A stretch of 35,449 bases of DNA. Source: Alphaproteobacteria bacterium (lineage in GTDB: Bacteria > Pseudomonadota > Alphaproteobacteria > Rhizobiales > Aestuariivirgaceae). Each line of letters starts with the position of its first letter. Position 1 is the stretch's first letter. The stretch lies in NCBI GenBank assembly GCA_028868695.1, contig JAGWTZ010000034.1, positions 1 through 35,449 of the forward strand, written 5' to 3'. The notes under the pieces are model-generated. The model had not been told where the DNA came from. It was given only the letters and a program-made list of their open reading frames with translations, and did not search any database. Made by a program: the position numbers and the translations under genes. Positions 34,982 through 35,449 of this stretch are shown in pieces.

Positions 34982-35449
34982 ATGGCACTGCAACTGGGCG
35001 ACATCGCGCCGGATTTTGAAGCCGACACCACGGAAGGGCGCATCCGCTTTCACGATTACATCGATGGTTCGTGGGCGATGATCGTCTCCCACCCCAAGGA
35101 TTTCACCCCGGTCTGCACCACCGAGCTGGGCTCCATGGCGGCCAAGAAGCCGGAGTTTGACAAGCGCGGCGTGAAGATGATCGGCATTTCGGTGGACAGC
35201 GTGGACGACCATCTGCGCTGGAAGAATGACATCAAGGATGTGACTGGCGCTGCCGTCACCTATCCGCTGATCGGTGACACGGACCTGACCGTGGCCAAGC
35301 TTTATGGCATGATCCACCCCAATGCCTCCGGCAACGCCAAAAGCCGCACCGCGGCCGACAACGCCACGGTGCGCAATGTGTTCATCATCGGGCCGGACAA
35401 GCGGATCAAGCTGATCCTCACCTATCCGATGAGCACGGGCCGCAATTTT
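34982..35449 (+). CDS. 1-Cys peroxiredoxin (Prx6-like), 3' end beyond window
   Basis: 156 codons of an open frame running off the window. The start MALQLGDIAPDFEADTTEG has GGGAGG seven bases upstream. The peroxidatic cysteine is Cys45 in FTPVCTTEL, and SVDSVDDHLRWKNDI with YPLIGD places it in the Prx6/AhpC-TSA 1-Cys subfamily rather than typical 2-Cys AhpC. It reduces hydrogen and organic peroxides. About 60 C-terminal residues are expected to be missing. It is preceded by a 98-bp gene-free region in which I see no confident promoter. Confidence 0.93.
   Translation, partial: MALQLGDIAPDFEADTTEGRIRFHDYIDGSWAMIVSHPKDFTPVCTTELGSMAAKKPEFDKRGVKMIGISVDSVDDHLRWKNDIKDVTGAAVTYPLIGDTDLTVAKLYGMIHPNASGNAKSRTAADNATVRNVFIIGPDKRIKLILTYPMSTGRNF

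Overview
This 35.4 kb window is a GC-rich, densely packed stretch of chromosome from an alphaproteobacterium, most likely of the Hyphomicrobiales (Rhizobiales). The assignment is inferred from gene content and order: a fused ispDF next to cinA; the dusB(nifR3)-ntrB-ntrC-ntrY-ntrX-hfq-hflX cluster; a dacA-tmk-holB-metG-tatD-MBL chain; a sulfite-reduction operon carrying DUF2849 and DUF934 proteins; and a MetZ-type sulfhydrylase. I see no rRNA, tRNA, CRISPR array, insertion sequence, prophage or integron. No gene-free stretch exceeds about 160 bp.

Layout. 1-369 is the tail of a COQ10/RatA-like START protein. 339-1978 (minus) is ispDF-cinA: isoprenoid precursor synthesis plus an NMN-deamidase-like CinA domain. 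2097-9310 (plus) carries dusB and two nitrogen/redox two-component systems (NtrB/NtrC and NtrY/NtrX), followed by hfq, hflX, a DUF1697 protein and a YdeI-like protein (to 12079). 12070-23623 (minus) is, in transcription order, an XRE-cupin regulator, an esterase-like hydrolase, ung, dacA, tmk, holB, metG, tatD, a PhnP-like MBL hydrolase, a large exported protein of unknown function (814 aa) and mazG. Most junctions overlap by 1-8 bp. 23772-28977 (plus) is a sulfite-reduction operon: cysG-like, DUF2849, cysI, DUF934 and cysH, with a TauE/SafE-type permease just downstream. 29016-31070 (minus) holds metZ, a rhodanese and a small ABM-like protein. 31223-33682 (plus) is a DMGDH/sarcosine-dehydrogenase-like flavoprotein. 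33720-34883 is an exported GH5 glycosidase. 34982 to the end is a 1-Cys peroxiredoxin, cut by the window edge.

How the genes work together. The 23.0-30.7 kb block is a sulfur neighbourhood. Siroheme formation (CysG-like), APS reduction (CysH), sulfite reduction (CysI), possible sulfite/sulfonate export (TauE-like), homocysteine synthesis from sulfide (MetZ) and persulfide transfer (rhodanese) lie together. An XRE-cupin regulator is divergent from the operon across a 148-bp region holding two different inverted repeats. The ntr region combines nitrogen control with Hfq, the post-transcriptional regulator.

I did not find a clearly new multi-gene system; most of the window is core genome. The points most worth a second look are the 814-aa exported protein, the degenerate and truncated methyltransferase half of the CysG-like protein, the unusual C-x4-C cluster motif in CysH, the DUF2849/DUF934 partners of CysI, the palindromes in the regulator/cys divergent region, a perfect AT-only-core palindrome before mazG, and the hairpins preceding ntrY.
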